Assembly (NCBI GenBank): GCA_002296055.1
Contig: DBHE01000161.1
Coordinates: 1 to 7,779 of the forward strand
Direction: 5' to 3'
DNA length: 7,779 bases
Source: Pseudomonadaceae bacterium UBA836
GTDB lineage: Bacteria > Pseudomonadota > Gammaproteobacteria > Pseudomonadales > Pseudomonadaceae
This document shows positions 6,342 to 7,779 of the stretch, piece by piece (positions within the stretch are counted from its first letter, which is position 1; every line of letters begins with the position of its first letter). The notes below the pieces were generated by a model. That model made no database searches, was not told where the DNA came from, and saw only the letters and a list, made by a program, of their open reading frames with translations. A program made the position numbers and the translations under genes.

Positions 6342-6457
6342 TGTGAACTCTGCGCCTCGGCCTGGCCGATGACAGAAACACACCTGACACCCAACTGAAG
6401 AGTCGCAGGTGCCGTGACCGTGTAGACCGGATAGCTCTGGAAACACAACGGTACTTC

Positions 6458-7779
6458 ATGAAAAGAATGCTCATTAACGCAACTCAACCCGAAGAGTTGC
6501 GTGTCGCCCTGGTAGACGGTCAACGCCTCTACGATCTGGACATCGAGTCCGGCGCCCGCGAGCAGAAAAAGGCCAACATCTATAAAGGCCGTATCACCCG
6601 CGTCGAACCCAGCCTGGAAGCCGCCTTTGTCGACTTCGGCTCCGAACGCCACGGCTTTCTCCCCCTCAAGGAAATCTCCCGCGAGTACTTCTCCAAGCAG
6701 GTTGAAGGCCGCGTCAACATCAAGGACGTTCTGAAAGAAGGCCAGGAAGTCATTGTCCAGGTCGACAAGGAAGAACGTGGCAACAAGGGCGCAGCCCTGA
6801 CCACCTTTATCAGCCTGGCCGGTCGCTATCTGGTATTGATGCCGAACAACCCCCGTGCCGGCGGCATTTCTCGCCGCATCGAAGGCGAAGAGCGTAACGA
6901 ACTGCGCGAAGCCCTGAACAGCCTGAACGTACCGGCCGACATGGGCATGATCGTGCGCACCGCCGGCCTTGGCCGCAGCGCAGAAGAACTGCAATGGGAC
7001 CTCGACTACCTGCTGCAACTCTGGGAAGCCATCAAGGGCGCCTCGGAAGAGCGCAAGGCCCCGTTCCTGATCTACCAGGAAAGCAACGTCATCATCCGCG
7101 CCATCCGCGACTACCTGCGCCAGGACATCGGTGAAGTGCTGATCGACAGCGAAGAGGTCAAGGAAGAAGCCCTGAGCTTCATCAGCCAGGTCATGCCGCA
7201 GTATGCGAGCAAGGTGAAGCTGTACGAAGACAGCGTACCGCTGTTCAACCGCTTCCAGATCGAGAGCCAGATCGAGACCGCCTTCGAGCGCGAAGTGAAA
7301 CTGCCGTCCGGCGGTTCCATCGTGATCGACCACACTGAAGCCCTGGTTTCCATCGACATCAACTCCGCCCGCGCAACCAAGGGTGGCGATATCGAAGAAA
7401 CCGCGCTGCAGACCAACCTGGAAGCAGCCGAAGAGATCGCTCGCCAACTGCGCCTGCGCGACATCGGCGGCCTGATCGTCATCGACTTTATCGACATGAC
7501 GCCGGCCAAGAACCAGCGTGCCGTCGAAGAGCGCGTACGTGAAAGCCTTGAAGCCGACCGCGCCCGCGTACAGGTTGGTCGCATCTCCCGCTTCGGCCTG
7601 CTGGAAATGTCCCGTCAGCGTCTGCGCCCGTCTCTGGGTGAGACCAGCGGTATCGTCTGCCCGCGCTGTAATGGCCGCGGCACCATCCGCGACGTCGAGT
7701 CCCTGTCCCTGTCCGTGCTGCGCCTGATCGAAGAAGAAGCCCTGAAGGACCGCACCGCCGAAGTACGTGCCCACGTACC
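6458..7779 (+). CDS. rne: Ribonuclease E (partial, N-terminal catalytic part)
   Basis: RNase E is the essential endoribonuclease that initiates mRNA decay, processes rRNA and tRNA precursors, and scaffolds the degradosome at the inner membrane. The 440 complete codons begin [20 protein letters not shown], nearly identical to E. coli. Next come the S1 RNA-binding domain (about 37-120: [25 protein letters not shown]) and the 5' sensor/RNase H-like regions with [37 protein letters not shown]. The DNase I-like catalytic domain carries the metal-binding Asp 300 ([10 protein letters not shown]) and Asp 343 (VIDFIDMTP), equal to D303 and D346 in E. coli. The zinc-link CPRCNG (Cys 401, 404) holds dimers together into the tetramer. 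The small domain and the C-terminal scaffold lie beyond the window. The ATG at 6458 has no Shine-Dalgarno, and a perfect hairpin sits at codons 7-15. Confidence 0.98.
   Translation, partial: MKRMLINATQPEELRVALVDGQRLYDLDIESGAREQKKANIYKGRITRVEPSLEAAFVDFGSERHGFLPLKEISREYFSKQVEGRVNIKDVLKEGQEVIVQVDKEERGNKGAALTTFISLAGRYLVLMPNNPRAGGISRRIEGEERNELREALNSLNVPADMGMIVRTAGLGRSAEELQWDLDYLLQLWEAIKGASEERKAPFLIYQESNVIIRAIRDYLRQDIGEVLIDSEEVKEEALSFISQVMPQYASKVKLYEDSVPLFNRFQIESQIETAFEREVKLPSGGSIVIDHTEALVSIDINSARATKGGDIEETALQTNLEAAEEIARQLRLRDIGGLIVIDFIDMTPAKNQRAVEERVRESLEADRARVQVGRISRFGLLEMSRQRLRPSLGETSGIVCPRCNGRGTIRDVESLSLSVLRLIEEEALKDRTAEVRAHV
6477..6502 (+). other. Perfect 9-bp hairpin inside the first rne codons
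   Basis: ACGCAACTC (6477-6485) pairs perfectly with GAGTTGCGT (6494-6502) around an 8-nt loop AACCCGAA, 17 nt after the end of the start codon. It lies within the region a starting ribosome covers, so it could affect initiation or RNase E binding. It spans the highly conserved NATQ-EELR codons, so shared amino acids may explain part of the pairing. Confidence 0.6.

Larger units (their letters stand above)
5849..6457 (+). promoter_or_regulatory. Long structured 5' leader of rne (candidate autoregulatory region)
   Basis: About 609 nt lie between the predicted start point and the rne ATG, with no credible gene. The E. coli rne leader is about 361 nt, and its hairpins let RNase E control its own mRNA; this leader is considerably longer. 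Stems visible on the plus strand are: 5850-5854/5862-5866; 6005-6014/6022-6030; 6046-6054/6098-6106; 6156-6168/6173-6181; 6209-6215/6269-6275 enclosing 6237-6242/6249-6254; 6291-6302/6311-6323; 6324-6329/6336-6341; 6357-6361/6365-6369; and 6381-6386/6406-6411. Small frames begin at 6018, 6043, 6065 and 6316, but none has a proper ribosome site. Feedback control is inferred from the E. coli case; the stems are read directly. Confidence 0.6.

Noticed and set aside
5942..7774. A 610-residue open frame on the minus strand, antisense to rne and its leader
   Set aside because: It mirrors the rne codons in the opposite strand, a known effect of GC-rich third positions. Its composition is odd (many G, A, D, F, Q residues), no family is recognisable, and the plus-strand reading is unmistakable RNase E.

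Overview
The window is a stretch of housekeeping chromosome from a gammaproteobacterium of the Pseudomonas type. Gene content, order and strand match, as I recall it, the P. aeruginosa block from fabD to rne (PA2968-PA2976). The proteins read as close relatives of the pseudomonad versions: L32 has a KDNDE tail, there is no fabH between plsX and fabD, and a YceF-type Maf sits alone on the opposite strand. I see no mobile element, CRISPR array, tRNA, rRNA or sign of recent transfer.

Layout, left to right. (1) Minus strand, 1-2440: yceD, rpmF, plsX and the N-terminal half of fabD, transcribed leftwards from a near-consensus sigma-70 promoter at 2450-2478. This unit couples ribosome assembly (YceD, L32) to the start of phospholipid and fatty acid synthesis (PlsX, FabD). 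(2) Plus strand, 2571-3149: maf/yceF, a house-cleaning nucleotide pyrophosphatase, whose stop codon abuts the stop codon of the gene facing it. (3) Minus strand, 3150-5786: rluC, a HAD hydrolase gene and sppA. They form a tight unit with an 11-bp overlap and then a 1-bp overlap. (4) 5787-6457: a 671-bp divergent gap holding a strong extended -10 promoter and a roughly 600-nt, densely structured leader for rne. (5) Plus strand, 6458 to the window edge: the catalytic N-terminal part of rne (RNase E), continuing beyond the window.

RNA metabolism is the theme of the right half: RluC modifies 23S rRNA and RNase E processes rRNA and degrades mRNA. These two genes diverge from one small control region. 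No exotic new system is visible. The signals most worth checking are regulatory: the long rne leader with many stems, a perfect 9-bp hairpin inside the first rne codons, a yceD promoter placed so that the mRNA would be almost leaderless, and the overlapping divergent control region of rluC and rne.
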